Assembly: GCA_903632075.3 (NCBI GenBank)
Contig: CAHIKZ030000248.1
Coordinates: 416,501 to 480,500, forward strand
Length of the DNA stretch: 64,000 nucleotides
Reading direction: 5' to 3'
Source of the DNA: Acanthosepion pharaonis
Lineage: Eukaryota; Mollusca; Cephalopoda; Sepiida; Sepiidae
The notes under the pieces are model-generated. The model saw nothing but the letters and a program-made list of their open reading frames with translations. It made no database searches and was not told where the DNA came from. The number at the start of each line of letters is the position of its first letter. The stretch's first letter is position 1. Positions 62,266-64,000 of this stretch are shown piece after piece. A program made the position numbers and the translations under genes.

Positions 62266-64000
62266 ATAGAACAAATAAATAAAAACAAATTCATTATTAG
62301 ATTCCTTTATATTGTTGAATGCTTTTTAGCGCATTTTTTATTTTTATTTTTTGTAAATATAAAGACAACGCCATACCTAATGTTTTTACCCCGCTTATGG
62401 GAAACTGTAACCTTTGTTGCCCCTCTAAACAATATTTGAAAACCGGACAGTATCCACGAAAATAAAGAAAGATTAAAATTACACTCATTTATTTTTATTA
62501 CAGACAAAAAAAGCAACATGAACAAGCACAAGAATTTTAGAAAGTAATTACTCTGCCCTTTTTCTCTGAAAAAATCTTTAACTACAACATCAAAATCTAT
62601 TTAATGAAATGACAGGAGAAAGATAAAAAGCAAAAAAAAAAAAGATAGTACAACTAATTTTGCATGCTACTTTATTGGACTAATTCACCTAAGTGCCCCC
62701 CCCCACTCCACCATTAAACTTGCTACCTGGAACAGACTGCCTCTTCTGAATCCCTTTTAGGTTTGTCAATGTATAAAAAACTGCGTGTGTATATATTTAG
62801 GATCAGTTTGGATATCAATTTTTCTGTTTTTGAAAAGTCTATTTGACCATAGAATTTCTGTAATGATTTTGAAATTGATTGAGATGAAGGCAACAACAGG
62901 TTACCTTGCTAGTTCATTATAAACATATTCTGATGTTCAGCCATGCAGGTAGTTGTTAACCTTCCCTTCCATCAATTGGTAATACAGAAGGGAAGCCAAA
63001 ACTGTCAAAAAGAAAAAAAAAGAAGCTTTTCCCATCTCTCTCTCTCTCTCTCTCTCTGCTTCTCTTTATTATTCATCATTTGTTCAGCAGAAGGAGAGAA
63101 AAGGGAAGACATATTTAGCTTCCTCTAAAAACACCTACGTGAACATACAGATAAAATGCATACCAAGCAGGCAATTTTCTAGCCCATAATGAAGAATTGC
63201 TATGCTGTTGTTAGTGTTGAATAAAAATCCCTAAACCCAAGCTGTAGACGAATCTGTTTTCTCACCTTCCGAAATATCTGCAATGTGCCGTTCTATTTTC
63301 AAAGTCCAGACAAAAATGATAAATTGTTGAAATCCATTTTGTAATTGATCAATACCCAAAGGGAAAAAGCAACAGTTTCAGGAGACAAAACAATTATTTG
63401 ATTAAGAAATGAATTCTTAAAGTAAAACAAAAAAAAAATTAATCAATTTTTCCTTCAAATGTTTGGCAGCGTTTCTTAATATAATCAAACTTATATAATT
63501 CAGTCACTGTGTCTGTGTGTCTCTCAATTTCAACAACTGAATCCCAAATTGTTTGAACCCTTTGCTCTTGGATGTATAAGCTAACAGTGACTTGCTATTG
63601 CTTACTCTAAGTAAGGTAAGCATTCATGAGTAAAAGAATTCTCATCATCCTTTCTTTTTAGGCACCTTTGTTCCTTAGGAGAGATTAATGAACACATGCT
63701 GTAAAAAGATATAAAAATAAAATAGAAGGACACTATTTATAAACTATATAATCTATTTATAATATAGAACACATTGGGAGATTGATATTTAAATTTCTCT
63801 GCTTCCTGGGATAATGTTTTCATATTTCTATTCATAAAAACATTAAATACTATATAAATACAATAAACTACTAATATTAGTCCATTCTTATAAAAATAAA
63901 TGAAATTTTTAACCAAGATGCATTGAAGAAAAAGTTATTCAACAAAGCAGAGAAATTTATATATCATCTTCCATACTATTAACATAATAAAAAAAACATA
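62266..64000. other. No recognised feature, apart from a (CT)n run
   Basis: (CT)n at 63036-63057 and a C-run at 62697-62704. No open frame, family or structure that I can support. This is the longest stretch here without identifiable repeat debris. Confidence 0.55.

Noticed and set aside
1..64000. Bacterial-style operons, ribosome binding sites or terminators
   Set aside because: The window is eukaryotic by composition and by its LINE, SINE and LTR content; no such features are expected or seen.

Overview
This is a non-coding, AT-rich animal window in which I can support no intact host gene. The few open frames with recognisable content all belong to transposable elements, and nearly all are broken by stops, frameshifts or nested insertions. 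The mix suggests a large, repeat-laden invertebrate genome. It holds several decayed non-LTR families, Ty3/gypsy debris, solo LTRs, mariner and Tc1 relics, Helitron-like and Penelope-like ends, tRNA-derived SINEs, many (TA)n runs and long AT-rich minisatellites. A mollusc, perhaps a coleoid cephalopod, is my best guess from the style of the LINE and SINE debris. That is inference, not proof.

Layout. 1-5.5 kb: Penelope-like ends, LINE-A and LINE-B fragments, a 63-72 bp palindromic minisatellite and a tRNA SINE. 5.5-12.4 kb: mostly unassigned, with a 137-bp-arm foldback hairpin, a gag zinc-knuckle relic and a direct duplication around (TA)n. 12.5-16 kb: two degenerate satellite arrays, the first interrupted by a LINE tail and a deleted mariner. 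17-21.5 kb: a decayed Ty3/gypsy element broken by three insertions; one is a solo LTR that itself carries a SINE. 22.8-28.5 kb: a foldback, a second solo LTR with the same SINE family inside, and LINE-B, -A and -C fragments. 29.8-34.6 kb: LINE-D, LINE-A, mariner and SINE relics, inverted LINE reverse-transcriptase pieces and a 0.6 kb minisatellite. 35-45 kb: foldbacks, a LINE-B copy, a solo LTR lacking the SINE, another LTR candidate and the most complete copy of the SINE. 45-56 kb: an unexplained GC-richer coding-like patch, Helitron-like and Tc1 remnants, a foldback bounded by (TA)n and the best preserved LINE-A 3' end. 56-64 kb: LINE tails, Penelope-like ends, a 72-bp in-frame tandem array, then about 1.7 kb with nothing recognised.

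The most interesting item is a SINE-like family with three copies (18285-18495, 25256-25449, 43051-43326). The complete copy (minus strand, 276 bp, 16-bp target-site duplication) begins with sequence clearly matching the 5' end of U2 snRNA. It is followed by a GC-rich body with three hairpins and a tail shared with a tRNA-type SINE. Two of the three copies lie inside solo LTRs, and an unoccupied LTR at 39660-39954 approximates the empty site.

Labels used below: LINE-A = family whose C terminus carries an R-L-W-N-S motif; LINE-B = RTE/Jockey-like family with the motif C-W-T-I-S-S; LINE-C and LINE-D = two further non-LTR families. All boundaries are by eye.
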